The notes below the pieces were generated by a model that saw only the letters and a list, made by a program, of their open reading frames with translations, did no database searches and had not been told where the DNA came from. A stretch of DNA of 64,000 nt from VAZQ01 sp963841105 (GTDB lineage Bacteria > Pseudomonadota > Alphaproteobacteria > Rhizobiales > Xanthobacteraceae): the NCBI GenBank assembly GCA_963841105.1, contig CAWJCB010000001.1:1-64000 (forward strand), written 5' to 3'. The first letter of the stretch is position 1, and each line of letters opens with the position of its first letter. A program made the position numbers and the translations under genes. Of this stretch, positions 53,265-62,109 are shown piece by piece.

Positions 53265-53335
53265 GTAGCCCGCATGAGCGCAGCGACATGCGGGACCCCG
53301 GATGTCGCGCGAAAAGCGCGCTCATCCGGGCTACG
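53265..53335. repeat. GTAGCCCGCAT...ATCCGGGCTAC palindromic repeat
   Basis: Opposed ends GTAGCCCG(C) and CCGGGCTAC with an inner GACATGCGGG/CCCGGATGTC pair. Related copies are at 60155-60220 and 62971-63008. The 280-base gap here otherwise holds nothing I can support. Confidence 0.65.
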
Positions 53336-53396
53336 TAAGCGGCGGTAAGCTGCTGCCGCCGAAGTTAACCAAGCCGGGAAATTTTGTTGCCAAGCC

Positions 53397-53684
53397 TCAG
53401 CGGTCGCACTGCTGCTGCGTTCGCGTGACCTTAACCCCATCGTGCCATTCGGTAATGGTCACGGGCTGACAGCTCCGATGCTCGCCGCGTCCTTCAGTCT
53501 CGATGATGGCTCGCGGCGGCCGAGGCTCTTCGACAACGACATCCGGGCTGCGGGAAGGCCCCATGCGCCCCTCGAAATTGGCTTGCGCAAGCTCGGTCGC
53601 ACGCGCCGTTGCCGGACCGGCAGTCAGCAGAACAGCTGCAAACATGTTGCCTGCCGTCATGATCGCGAAAAGGCCCGTTCGCAT
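53397..53684 (-). CDS. Small secreted protein of unknown function
   Basis: About 95 residues from MRTGLFAIMTAGNMFAAVLLTAG (53684). A signal peptide likely ends at ATARA. The mature part is acidic, then basic, ending SCQPVTITEWHDGVKVTRTQQQCDR with two Cys that could form a disulphide. This ending is common in short Hyphomicrobiales periplasmic proteins. No named family is recognised. Confidence 0.55.
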   Translation of the reverse strand: MRTGLFAIMTAGNMFAAVLLTAGPATARATELAQANFEGRMGPSRSPDVVVEEPRPPRAIIETEGRGEHRSCQPVTITEWHDGVKVTRTQQQCDR

Positions 53685-53837
53685 GTCGATCTTCCTTCCC
53701 CTGCATTCGATTTGCGAGAATCTGATCGGCCGATCCAGTAGCGATGGCGGCCCGCGCTCTTGTGGGGAACGAGACAGCGGCCGGTTGGTTCCGCGAGGTC
53801 TGTCCGGTAAGGTAGAGGCGCGTGAGGAGAGAGCCCT

Positions 53838-54143
53838 ATGTTCGATTATCGCGATCTGCTGCAATGGGAACGCTTCATTACCCCTTCAATCATCAAGATC
53901 TTCTATTGGCTTGCGCTCGGCATCTCGACCTTGTTCGGTTTGTCCGGAATCATATCGGGGTTGGCGCTTATGTCTCTGCATCCGCTGGGCGGACTGTTGT
54001 GGGTTCTCGGCAGCATGGGTGGCGTGGTGATCGGGGTGGTGTTCGCGCGTATTCTGTCGGAATTCTTTTTGATCATGTTTCGCATCAACGAGCATCTCGG
54101 CGCGATCCGGCAGCGGGGACAGGTGATGACAGATGTCAGATGA
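53838..54143 (+). CDS. DUF4282 family membrane protein
   Basis: 101 residues with two transmembrane helices (ITPSIIKIFYWLALGISTLFGLSG and GGLLWVLGSMGGVVIGVVFARIL) and a conserved end RILSEFFLIMFRINEHL. DUF4282 proteins are small inner-membrane proteins of unknown role. GAGGAGAG precedes the start. It is convergent with ychF, with a TGACAGA/TCTGTCA hairpin between them (about 54128-54178). Confidence 0.85.
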   Translation: MFDYRDLLQWERFITPSIIKIFYWLALGISTLFGLSGIISGLALMSLHPLGGLLWVLGSMGGVVIGVVFARILSEFFLIMFRINEHLGAIRQRGQVMTDVR

Positions 54144-54177
54144 CAGAGGTCAGGGTCATCTGATCTCTGTCATCTGA

Positions 54178-55285
54178 TCATGTGGCAAACCGGAAGTGCA
54201 TGACGTCGCCGTCGGCGACGATGTACGATTTTCCCTCCAGGCGCATCTTGCCCGCGTCACGCGCCCCCACTTCCCCGCCAAAGGTCACGTAGTCCTCGTA
54301 CGCGATGGTCTCGGCGCGGATGAAGCCGCGCTCGAAATCGGAGTGGATGACCGCCGCGGCCTGCGGCCCTTTGGTGCCGCGCTTGACCGTCCAGGCCGCG
54401 GCCTCTTTCGGGCCTGCGGTAAAGTACGTGATGAGATCGAGAAGGCTGTAGCCGGCGCGGATAAGACGGCCGAGCCCCGCTTCACGCAGCCCGAGTGCGG
54501 CGAGATATTCGCTGCGCTCACTGGGGGCAAGCACGGCGATCTCCGCTTCGATCTTGGCCGAGATGATGACGCTTACGGCGCCGTCCTGCTCGGCTCGCGC
54601 GGCAACCTGCCGGGTCAGATGGTTGCCGGCAGCGGCTGCGCTCTCGTCCACATTGCAGACGTAAAGCATGGGGATCGAAGTCAAAAGCCCAAGCATGTGG
54701 AACGCCCTCTCGTCCTCCGGCTTGCGCTCGAGCCCCCGCGCGGGCTTGCCTTCGCGCAGGAGCGCGAGCGCACGCTCGACAAGATCGAGCGTCTGCTTTG
54801 CTTCTGTTGCGTCCTTGTCGGCGCCTTTCGCCTTCTTTCCGAGTCCCTCAATTCGCCGCTCCAGGCTGTCCAGGTCGGCCAGCATCAACTCGGTTTCAAT
54901 GGTGTCGATATCGGCCACCGGATCGATCGCGCCTGACACATGCGCCACCTCGGTGTCCTCGAAACAACGCACCACCTGCGCGATTGCATCCACCTCGCGG
55001 ACGTGAGCGAGAAACTGATTGCCCAACCCTTCCCCGCGCGAAGCGCCGCGCACGAGGCCCGCGATGTTCGACAAAGGTCAATCGCGTCGGCTTGATCCTT
55101 GCTGACTTCGCAAGCCTGGCGAGCACGTCGAGCCGCGCATCCGGCACCGGCACTTCCCCGATATTCGGCTCGATGGTGCTGAAAGGATAGTTCGAGGCCT
55201 GCGCCGCCGCGGTCGCGGTCAGCGCATTGAAGAGCGTTGATTTTCCAACATTGGAAAGGCCCAGAATTCCGCACTTGAAACCCAT
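54178..55285 (-). CDS. ychF: Redox-regulated ATPase YchF (frameshifted)
   Basis: An Obg-family P-loop protein that prefers ATP and binds ribosomes. It starts MGFKCGILGLSNVGKSTLFNALT (55285; P-loop). Switch region FVDIAGLVRGASRGEGLGNQFL is restored by removing one extra A near 55069. The G4 motif is CNVDE (NxxE type, ATP-specific). The TGS domain is at the end (FTAGPKEAAAWTVKRGTKGPQAA, IVADGDVMHFRF). About 365 residues. It lies directly downstream of pth, as in many bacteria. Confidence 0.94.
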
Positions 55286-55309
55286 GAAGCGTCCCTTGCT
55301 CGCTCGTTC

Positions 55310-55933
55310 TTAAGCAGACGGCTGCTCGTCCGATTGATCCGCGTCCTTTGCGGTCAAAAAGCCTTTGCCCTGCATGCTCAGATGAACCTTGTTCTGGAAG
55401 GTCGCGTCGTGGCGTTTCGCCAGGAGGCCGATATTCTCGGCAATGATCGAGCGCAGCGCCTCGACCCACGGCCGCTCGTCCTTGGAGAAATCGTTGAGCA
55501 CGTAGGCATGCACCAGCTCCTTTCTGGCTGGCCGCCCTACTCCGATGCGCACGCGCCGATAATCATTGCCGATATGCGCTGAAATCGAGCGCAACCCATT
55601 ATGTCCCGCGATCCCGCCGCCAACTTTCACGCGCACCTTCGCCGGCTGCAGATCGATCTCGTCGTGAAATACGACGACGTTAGTCAGGCCGAGCTTGTAG
55701 AAATGCGCGGCTTCCGCCACGGCGCGACCGGACTCGTTCATAAATGTGCCGGGCAGCAGGAGCAGCGCACGCTCTCCGCCGAGCGAGCCTTCCGCCGCCA
55801 AACCCTGAAAACGCCGTCGCCACGGGGCGACGGCATGAGACCTGGCGATGGTCTCAACGACCATGAAGCCGATATTGTGCCGATTACCGGCATAGCGCGG
55901 ACCGGGGTTTCCCAGTCCGACCAGGAGCAGCAT
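55310..55933 (-). CDS. pth: Peptidyl-tRNA hydrolase
   Basis: A 207-residue enzyme recycling stalled peptidyl-tRNA. MLLLVGLGNPGPRYAGNRHNIGFMVVE contains the catalytic His region; HDEIDLQPAKVRVKVGGGIAGHNGLRSI and RIGVGRP follow. Lies between rplY and ychF on the same strand, the conserved rplY-pth-ychF order. Complete. Confidence 0.97.
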   Translation of the reverse strand: MLLLVGLGNPGPRYAGNRHNIGFMVVETIARSHAVAPWRRRFQGLAAEGSLGGERALLLLPGTFMNESGRAVAEAAHFYKLGLTNVVVFHDEIDLQPAKVRVKVGGGIAGHNGLRSISAHIGNDYRRVRIGVGRPARKELVHAYVLNDFSKDERPWVEALRSIIAENIGLLAKRHDATFQNKVHLSMQGKGFLTAKDADQSDEQPSA

Positions 55934-55993
55934 GGCGTTGCGGCCTATCCCGTTCCCGACGAGGAGAAGCGCGAGGCTCGGCGCTTCAACTCC

Positions 55994-56722
55994 TTACTTT
56001 TTCTCAGGCCCGCCAGAAGCGCCACCACCACCTGCGGGGGCAGCACTCCCGCCCGCGGCGGGCGCCGCGCCTTCGACGGGAGCGGTCGTTGCCGCAGTGG
56101 CAGCGGCAGCAGCTGCCGCGGCCGCCGCCTCGGCAGCCGCCTTGATCTCTTCCGCATATCCTGACGGCGGCACAATGGTGACGAGCGTCTGATCAAGCCT
56201 GCCGACCACCCGCACGTTGGGAGGCAGCGCAATCTCGTTCAAGTGCTTCGAATAGTTGATTTCCAGACCCGCAATATCGACGTCGATCGATTCCGGAATG
56301 GCCTCGGCGGAGCACACCACCTCGACAGTATGCGTAACAATGTTGACGGCGCCGCCGCGCTTTACGCCCGGCGCCTGATCCGCATTCATGACGTGGACAG
56401 GAATACGGACGCGGATCTCCGCTCCTTCCCCAAGCCGCAAGAAATCGACATGGATGGGGAGGTCCTTCACAGGGTCCAGCTGGAAGTCGCGCGGGATAAC
56501 CCGATGCTTGGTTCCATCGACTTCCAGCTCGTAGATACTGGTAAGGAAACGGCCGCCGTAAATGCGCTGCTTCAGCTCGGCATGATCGACGGAGACGTTG
56601 AATGGGGGTTGGTTATCGCCGTAAACCACCGCGGGAACGCGGCCGGCGCGCCTTTCAGCTCGGGCCGCGCCTTTGCCGGCCATGGCGCGTGCGGTCGCCT
56701 TCATCTGCTTGACGCTTGCCAT
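55994..56722 (-). CDS. rplY: 50S ribosomal protein L25/general stress protein Ctc
   Basis: 242 residues from MASVKQMKATARAMAGKG (56722), with AAAAGGGA upstream; an earlier Met at 56767 is unlikely. The L25 domain (VPAVVYGDNQPPFNVSVDHAEL, IPRDFQLDPVKDLPIHVDFLR) binds 5S rRNA and is followed by the TL5/Ctc beta domain. The C-terminal tail from about residue 195 is Ala/Gly/Pro/Glu low complexity, common in alphaproteobacteria. Confidence 0.95.
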   Translation of the reverse strand: MASVKQMKATARAMAGKGAARAERRAGRVPAVVYGDNQPPFNVSVDHAELKQRIYGGRFLTSIYELEVDGTKHRVIPRDFQLDPVKDLPIHVDFLRLGEGAEIRVRIPVHVMNADQAPGVKRGGAVNIVTHTVEVVCSAEAIPESIDVDIAGLEINYSKHLNEIALPPNVRVVGRLDQTLVTIVPPSGYAEEIKAAAEAAAAAAAAAATAATTAPVEGAAPAAGGSAAPAGGGGASGGPEKK

Positions 56723-56881
56723 CTCGTATCCCTTTTCCAGCTGATCCGGGCTCTCGGCGGGCATCACCGGCTAGCCGAGCGGGAGGCTGCCGCAATTCGG
56801 CGCGCTTATACCGGCAGAACTCTCGAAATTCAAGAAAAGGCAGCCTTAACGTCCGCTCCGCACTTATCGGTCGATCATCGC

Positions 56882-57145
56882 CTATGTGCTGCTGCCGGTG
56901 GGAAGCTTCGCCTCCAATGCGGCAATCCTTGCTTTGAGGAGCTCGTTCTCTTCACGCGCCATCCGTGCCATGTCCTTTACCGCCTCGAACTCTTCGCGTT
57001 TGACCACATCGAGCTCGCGCAGAACCCGATCCGCCTGATTGCGAAAGACGGTGTCGACCTCGCGCCGGACACCCGAAGCCACGCCGGCGGCGTCATTCAT
57101 CAGGCGGGCAATCTCGTCCAGGAAGCGATTGGTTGTCTGGGTCAT
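56882..57145 (-). CDS. UbiK-family accessory factor (BMFP domain)
   Basis: 87 residues, almost all helical: MTQTTNRFLDEIARLMNDAAGVASGVRREV, then the coiled-coil end EFEAVKDMARMAREENELLKARIAALEAKL typical of the BMFP/DUF526 family. UbiK assists ubiquinone biosynthesis by linking the Ubi complex to membranes. It is divergent from lgt. The alphaproteobacterial assignment rests on the C-terminal motif. Confidence 0.85.
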   Translation of the reverse strand: MTQTTNRFLDEIARLMNDAAGVASGVRREVDTVFRNQADRVLRELDVVKREEFEAVKDMARMAREENELLKARIAALEAKLPTGSST

Positions 57146-57335
57146 CTCTGCTGCCTTCCGTTGGCGCTGTTATACAATAATGGTGCGCTGCGCCTGGAGC
57201 CACAAGCCTGCAACAGCGGATCTTGAGAGGAGACGAACAGGATCGCGCCAGCATCTTCGCGGCTGAAATGTCAGTCCAACTTGACTTCTCGCTGAACCTG
57301 CCCGCATCACCGTCTGCAAGCGCAGCGAATCGACG

Positions 57336-58160
57336 ATGACACTCTACGCCATTCCCTTTCCTGCCTTCGATCCCGTGCTCATCAGCTTCGGGCCGATAGC
57401 CATCCGCTGGTATGCGCTCGCCTACATCGTCGGCATCCTTCTCGGCTGGCTCTATGCCCGCACGATCGTCAAGCGGGAGGAGCTCTGGGGCGGTCCCGCC
57501 CCGATGACCCCCGCAGACTACGACGATTTCGTTCTCTGGGTCACGCTGGGCATCATTTTGGGCGGCCGCGTCGGCTACGTCCTTTTCTACAACCCGGCCT
57601 ATTTCGCCGAAAATCCGCTGGAAAGCTTCGAGGTGTGGAAGGGAGGGATGTCGTTCCACGGCGGCTTTGTCGGCTGCGTGCTTGCGGTGGTCCTGTTCGC
57701 GCGCCATCGCGGCCTCTCCATACTCTCACTTGGAGACTTGACTTGCGCGGCCGGGACCATCGGCATTTTTCTCGGCCGCATTGCCAACTTCATAAACGGC
57801 GAGCTGTGGGGTCGCCCCAGCGACGTTCCATGGGCGATGGTCTTTCCGAGCGGCGGCCCGCAGCCGCGGCACCCAAGCCAGCTTTATGAGGCCTTTCTCG
57901 AAGGCTTTGTATTGTTCGTCGTTCTGACAGTCTTGATACGCAACGGAGCGCTGAAGCGGCCGGGCTTCATCATTGGCGCGTTTGCATTCGGTTACGCGGT
58001 TGCCCGCTCGATCTGCGAATTGTTTCGCGAGCCCGATATCCAAATCGGATTTCTCTGGGGCGGCTTGACGATGGGAATCCTGCTGTCCATCCCGCTGATG
58101 CTCGCCGGCCTCGCATTCATGGCATACGCCTTGCGCCACAAAAAGGTTGGGCAGCAGTGA
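57336..58160 (+). CDS. lgt: Prolipoprotein diacylglyceryl transferase
   Basis: A 274-residue inner-membrane enzyme that attaches diacylglycerol to lipobox Cys. ALAYIVGILLGWLYAR starts the membrane region. Conserved motifs are GGRVGYVLFYNPAYF, GMSFHGGFVG, the Lgt signature GRIANFINGELWGRPSDVPWAM, and PRHPSQLYEAFLEG. About seven helices. Its stop overlaps the start of the next gene by 4 bases. Confidence 0.96.
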   Translation: MTLYAIPFPAFDPVLISFGPIAIRWYALAYIVGILLGWLYARTIVKREELWGGPAPMTPADYDDFVLWVTLGIILGGRVGYVLFYNPAYFAENPLESFEVWKGGMSFHGGFVGCVLAVVLFARHRGLSILSLGDLTCAAGTIGIFLGRIANFINGELWGRPSDVPWAMVFPSGGPQPRHPSQLYEAFLEGFVLFVVLTVLIRNGALKRPGFIIGAFAFGYAVARSICELFREPDIQIGFLWGGLTMGILLSIPLMLAGLAFMAYALRHKKVGQQ

Positions 58161-59290
58161 GGGCACCGCGGGCAGCACAGTTGCGGCCACCCGCCGACAT
58201 CAGTCCTCTCGAAGCGGAGATTCGGCGGCGCATCCAAAGCGCTGGATCCCTGCCGGTTGGGCAATATATGGAGCTTTGCCTCACCCATCCCGAGCACGGT
58301 TACTATTCGACGCGCGCTCCCATCGGCGCAGGTGGAGATTTCACGACCGCACCCGAGGTGAGCCAGATGTTCGGCGAGCTGATCGGAGTCTGGGCGGCCG
58401 CGGCGTGGAGCGCCATGGGATCACCGGAAAGCGTCCAGTTGGTGGAGCTTGGCCCCGGCCGGGGCTCCATGATTCTCGATGCTTTGCGAGCTGCGCGAGT
58501 CATGCCCGCGTTTCGTGCGGCGCTGGTGCTGCACATGGTCGAGATAAGCGATCCCCTGGAGCGCCTGCAGCGAGAGTGCTTGCGTTCTGCCGAGGTGCCG
58601 GTGCATTGGCATCGATCGCTGGCGGACGTGCCGGGAGGGCCATTTATTATTCTGGCCAACGAATTCATCGACGCGCTGCCGATCCGGCAGATTGTGATGT
58701 GCGCCGACGGCTGGCATGAGCGCGTTATCAAGGCGGACGACGAGAACCATCTGCATTTCAGCATTGACCGCGATCCGATGCCCTTGCTCGACGGACTTGT
58801 CCCCGTCGAAATAAAGCAGGCAAAGATCGGCGACGTCTTTGAATGGCGCAGTGACAGGATTGCGCTGGAGATCGGCAGCCGGGTGGCGAAGACAGGGGGC
58901 GTGGCGCTCATCATCGATTACGGTCACACCAGGAGCATGGTCGGAGACACGCTGCAAGCTGTGAGCGGTCATGCCTTTGCCGACCCCCTGCTTGCCCCCG
59001 GTTCGGTTGATCTCACCGCGCACGTTGATTTTCAAGCCTTGGCCGCCGCCGCCGAAAGCATGGGGGCCCGCGTGCACGGGCCGGTGACGCAGGCGCAATT
59101 TCTGCGATCCATCGGCATTGCCGCGCGGGCGGCCTCGCTCAAGGCCGCTGCGCCCCCCGACTATCGGAAGGACATTGATGCGGCGTTGGACCGGCTGACG
59201 AATGAGGAGCGCACAGGCATGGGCGAGCTGATCAAGGTCATCGCCTTCTCAGGCCCCAAGGTGGGTCCCCTCCCCGGCTTTGATGCATGA
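58157..59290 (+). CDS. SAM-dependent methyltransferase, MidA/NDUFAF7 family
   Basis: 377 residues, coupled to lgt. SYTRAPIGAGGDFTTAPE-type N-terminus (YYSTRAPIGAGGDFTTAPEVSQMFGELIG), SAM motif I LVELGPGRGSMILDALR, and VIIDYGHTRSMVGDTLQAV. The eukaryotic homologue NDUFAF7 dimethylates an arginine in complex I; the bacterial target is unproven. No frameshift. Confidence 0.92.
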   Translation: MRAPRAAQLRPPADISPLEAEIRRRIQSAGSLPVGQYMELCLTHPEHGYYSTRAPIGAGGDFTTAPEVSQMFGELIGVWAAAAWSAMGSPESVQLVELGPGRGSMILDALRAARVMPAFRAALVLHMVEISDPLERLQRECLRSAEVPVHWHRSLADVPGGPFIILANEFIDALPIRQIVMCADGWHERVIKADDENHLHFSIDRDPMPLLDGLVPVEIKQAKIGDVFEWRSDRIALEIGSRVAKTGGVALIIDYGHTRSMVGDTLQAVSGHAFADPLLAPGSVDLTAHVDFQALAAAAESMGARVHGPVTQAQFLRSIGIAARAASLKAAAPPDYRKDIDAALDRLTNEERTGMGELIKVIAFSGPKVGPLPGFDA

Positions 59291-60122
59291 GAGGAACTGC
59301 GCGCATCTGCCAGAAGCCATCGATGCAATGTTGAGCCGCATGCTGCAAGCCTCCTCGTTACAAGCCGCTTCGTTATCTGCCATCACCGGAGTTCGGCACG
59401 CATTTTTTACCCGCGACGGAGGCGTATCCGAGGGCATCTATGCCAGTCTCAACGGGGGAAGCGGCTCGAATGACGAGCCTGTTTGCGTGGCCGAGAACCG
59501 CGCGCGCATGGCTGCCTCGCTTGGCGTTCCCGTTGACAACCTGCTTTCCCCATATCAGACGCATTCCGCGGATGTCGCCATCATCACGGAGCCCTGGGCG
59601 CCACCACAGCGACCGCGCGCAGATGCTCTGGTCACCACGAGGCCCGATATCGCTATTGCAGTTACGACCGCAGACTGCGGCCCGATCCTGCTGGCGGATG
59701 CGAGCGCCTGTGTCGTCGGCGCCGCCCATGCGGGCTGGCGCGGCGCGGCAAACGGCGTGGTCGAGGCAACAATTGTCGCGATGGAGCAGTGCGGCGCCAC
59801 TCGCGAGCGGATCGTGGCGGCGATGGGGCCCATGATCCGCCAGTCGAGTTACGAAGTCGGCCCGGAGTTTGTTTGCGCTTTCGAATCTCAAGACGCCGGC
59901 AACGAGCGCTTCTTTGCGCCGGCATCGCGCGCGGGTCACGCGCTGTTCGATCTTGCAAGCTATATCGCAACGCGTCTGGCGGCGGCCGGAATCCGCCACG
60001 TCGAGGACCTCGGTCAGTGCACCTATTCCAACCCCGCTCGGTTCTTCAGCTACCGGCGCTCCATCCACCGCGGGGAGCCTGATTACGGCCGCCACGTCAA
60101 TGCCATCGCGCTTGCCAGCTGA
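59283..60122 (+). CDS. pgeF: Peptidoglycan editing factor PgeF (laccase-domain protein)
   Basis: About 279 residues from the ATG at 59283, overlapping the MidA-like stop. Copper/zinc-binding motifs are QTHSADVAIITEP, TTADCGPILLAD and GAAHAGWRGAANGVVEATI, with CTYSNPARFFSYRR near the end. The family cleaves mis-incorporated amino acids in peptidoglycan precursors and was earlier called polyphenol oxidase. The lgt-midA-pgeF order is conserved in Hyphomicrobiales. Confidence 0.93.
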   Translation: MHERNCAHLPEAIDAMLSRMLQASSLQAASLSAITGVRHAFFTRDGGVSEGIYASLNGGSGSNDEPVCVAENRARMAASLGVPVDNLLSPYQTHSADVAIITEPWAPPQRPRADALVTTRPDIAIAVTTADCGPILLADASACVVGAAHAGWRGAANGVVEATIVAMEQCGATRERIVAAMGPMIRQSSYEVGPEFVCAFESQDAGNERFFAPASRAGHALFDLASYIATRLAAAGIRHVEDLGQCTYSNPARFFSYRRSIHRGEPDYGRHVNAIALAS

Positions 60123-60154
60123 CGAATGTAGGGCGGGCTGCCCCGCAGCATTTC

Positions 60155-60220
60155 GTAGCCCGCATTGAGCGACAAGCGAAATGCGGGACCCGGATGTCGC
60201 TTGCGCTCCATCCGGGCTAC
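60155..60220. repeat. GTAGCCCGCAT...ATCCGGGCTAC palindromic repeat
   Basis: Same family as 53265-53335, with an inner GAGCGACAAGC/GCTTGCGCTC pair. It lies between pgeF and prs. Confidence 0.65.
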
Positions 60221-60299
60221 AGCACAGCGATGTTGCCACGCCGGCCAGCCTCTTGTTATTGGACCGCAGGAGCGCGTAAGGCGCGCCGGGGAGATCGCG

Positions 60300-61253
60300 A
60301 TGCGGCCGAACAACGGGGCGATCAAGCTGGTCGCCGGCAACTCCAATCCCGCGCTAGCCGACGCGATCGCCGCCTATCTCGCCACCCCGCTCACGCGGGC
60401 AGTGGTGCGCCGATTTGCCGACATGGAGATCTTCGTCGAGATTCAGGAAAACGTGCGCGGCACCGACGTCTTCGTGCTGCAGTCCACGTCGTTTCCCGCC
60501 AACGACCACCTGATGGAGCTGCTCATCATCATTGACGCACTGCGGCGCGCCTCGGGGCGGCGCGTGACGGCAGTGATCCCGTATTTCGGCTATGCCCGCC
60601 AGGATCGAAAGCCTGGCCCTCGCACGCCGATATCGGCCAAGCTCGTCTCGAACCTGATCACACGCGCCGGCGCCGACCGGGTCATGACGCTCGATCTCCA
60701 TGCCGGTCAGATCCAGGGCTTCTTTGATATCCCCACCGACAATCTCTACGCCGCACCTATGATGGTGCGCGACATCAAAGAGCGCTTTGACGTGGGGAAG
60801 GTCATGGTCGTCTCGCCCGATGTGGGTGGCGTCGGCCGTGCACGCGGGCTTGCCAAACGCATCAACGCGCCGCTTGCCATCGTCGACAAGCGTCGCGAAC
60901 GTCCCGGCGAGTTGGAGGTGATGAACGTCATCGGCGAGGTCGAGGGCTATACCTGCATCCTTGTCGACGACATCATCGATTCCGGCGGCACGGTGGTAAA
61001 TGCAGCCGATGCTCTGCTGGATAAAGGGGCGACCAACGTCTACGCCTACATAACGCATGGTGTGCTCTCGGGCGGCGCGGTCGCCCGCATCGCCGCCTCG
61101 CGATTGAAAGAGCTGATCATCACCGATTCGATCCAGCCGACCCAGGCTGTCAGGGTATCGCGCAATATCCGGGTGCTCTCGGTCGCGAGCCTGATCGGAG
61201 AGGCGATTGGCCGCACAGCCACCGAGGAATCGGTCTCGAGCCTGTTCGATTAG
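60300..61253 (+). CDS. prs: Ribose-phosphate pyrophosphokinase
   Basis: 317 residues from the ATG at 60300 (MRPNNGAIKLVAGNSNPALAD). It makes PRPP from ribose-5-phosphate and ATP. Motifs are YFGYARQDRKPGPRTPISAK, TLDLHAGQIQGFFDIPTDNL, VSPDVGGVGRARGLAKRI and the PRPP loop LVDDIIDSGGTVVNAA. The longer upstream frame crosses a repeat and is not the start. Complete. Confidence 0.97.
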   Translation: MRPNNGAIKLVAGNSNPALADAIAAYLATPLTRAVVRRFADMEIFVEIQENVRGTDVFVLQSTSFPANDHLMELLIIIDALRRASGRRVTAVIPYFGYARQDRKPGPRTPISAKLVSNLITRAGADRVMTLDLHAGQIQGFFDIPTDNLYAAPMMVRDIKERFDVGKVMVVSPDVGGVGRARGLAKRINAPLAIVDKRRERPGELEVMNVIGEVEGYTCILVDDIIDSGGTVVNAADALLDKGATNVYAYITHGVLSGGAVARIAASRLKELIITDSIQPTQAVRVSRNIRVLSVASLIGEAIGRTATEESVSSLFD

Positions 61254-61481
61254 AAGAACGATACCGGAACCTGTGGAGAACGAGTTTGCCCGGCGAGATA
61301 TCCACCAATCGTTAACCGCAGCTGCGTCCAATTGCGCTTTAGCCGCTGGAATCAAGGGGTTATATTCGACTCGCAAGTGATTCGCCCCGGAGCAGTCAAA
61401 CCGCTCCACCGGCGGCGTGGTCGAAAGCGGCGTGCGTGCAGTAGTGCGCATTCCACATCGCGGCGGCAGGTGGAGATGGGC

Positions 61482-61982
61482 ATGTCCTTGATCGAATATT
61501 CCGAGGAGCCACGGGTAAACCCTCTCGACGTTGTCGAGCGGGTGGCGGCCACCAACGGCTGGTCGTTCGAGCGTGCGGGGGATGAGGAGATCACCATCCT
61601 GGTCACCGGCAAATGGTCCGACTATCAGGTGTCCTACACCTGGATGTTTGATATCGAAGCACTGCACCTCGCCTGCGCCTTCGAGCTGAAGGTGCCGGAG
61701 CGATCCCGGCCTGAAGTCCAGCAGCTGATTTCCATGATCAATCAGCAGATGTGGGTGGGTCATTTCGATCTTTGGAGCCAGGACGGTCTCGTCATGTATC
61801 GGCAGGCGCTGGTGCTTGCGGGCGGCGTTGAAGCGAACGGCCGGCAATGCGAGTCATTGCTCGGCACGGCGCTCGATTCCTGCGAGCGGTACTTTCCGGC
61901 CTTTCAGTTCGTGGTCTGGGCCGGCAAGCCGGCTCGCGAGGCGCTGGATGCCGCCATGTTCGAGACCCAAGGTCAGGCCTAG
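61482..61982 (+). CDS. YbjN domain-containing protein
   Basis: About 166 residues from MSLIEYSEEPRVNPLDVVERVAATNGW (a second ATG at 61476 is equally placed; GGCAGGTGGAG lies upstream). The YbjN core includes ITILVTGKWSDYQVSYTWMFDIEALHLACAF, WVGHFDLWSQDGLVMYRQALVL and SCERYFPAFQFVVWAGK. YbjN resembles type III secretion chaperones in fold. In this group the gene is always beside proC. The function is not known. Confidence 0.88.
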   Translation: MSLIEYSEEPRVNPLDVVERVAATNGWSFERAGDEEITILVTGKWSDYQVSYTWMFDIEALHLACAFELKVPERSRPEVQQLISMINQQMWVGHFDLWSQDGLVMYRQALVLAGGVEANGRQCESLLGTALDSCERYFPAFQFVVWAGKPAREALDAAMFETQGQA

Positions 61983-62109
61983 AGGTCAGGCGGCCTGACG
62001 GCTCCGCCTCATCTGGCTGTGACGCGACGGTCGTTCCAAGCTGCCATTGCCGGCGATAGGCTGGGCTGGATGCATCAGCTCTAAACGTATCAGCCCGGAG
62101 CCGGCGAAG

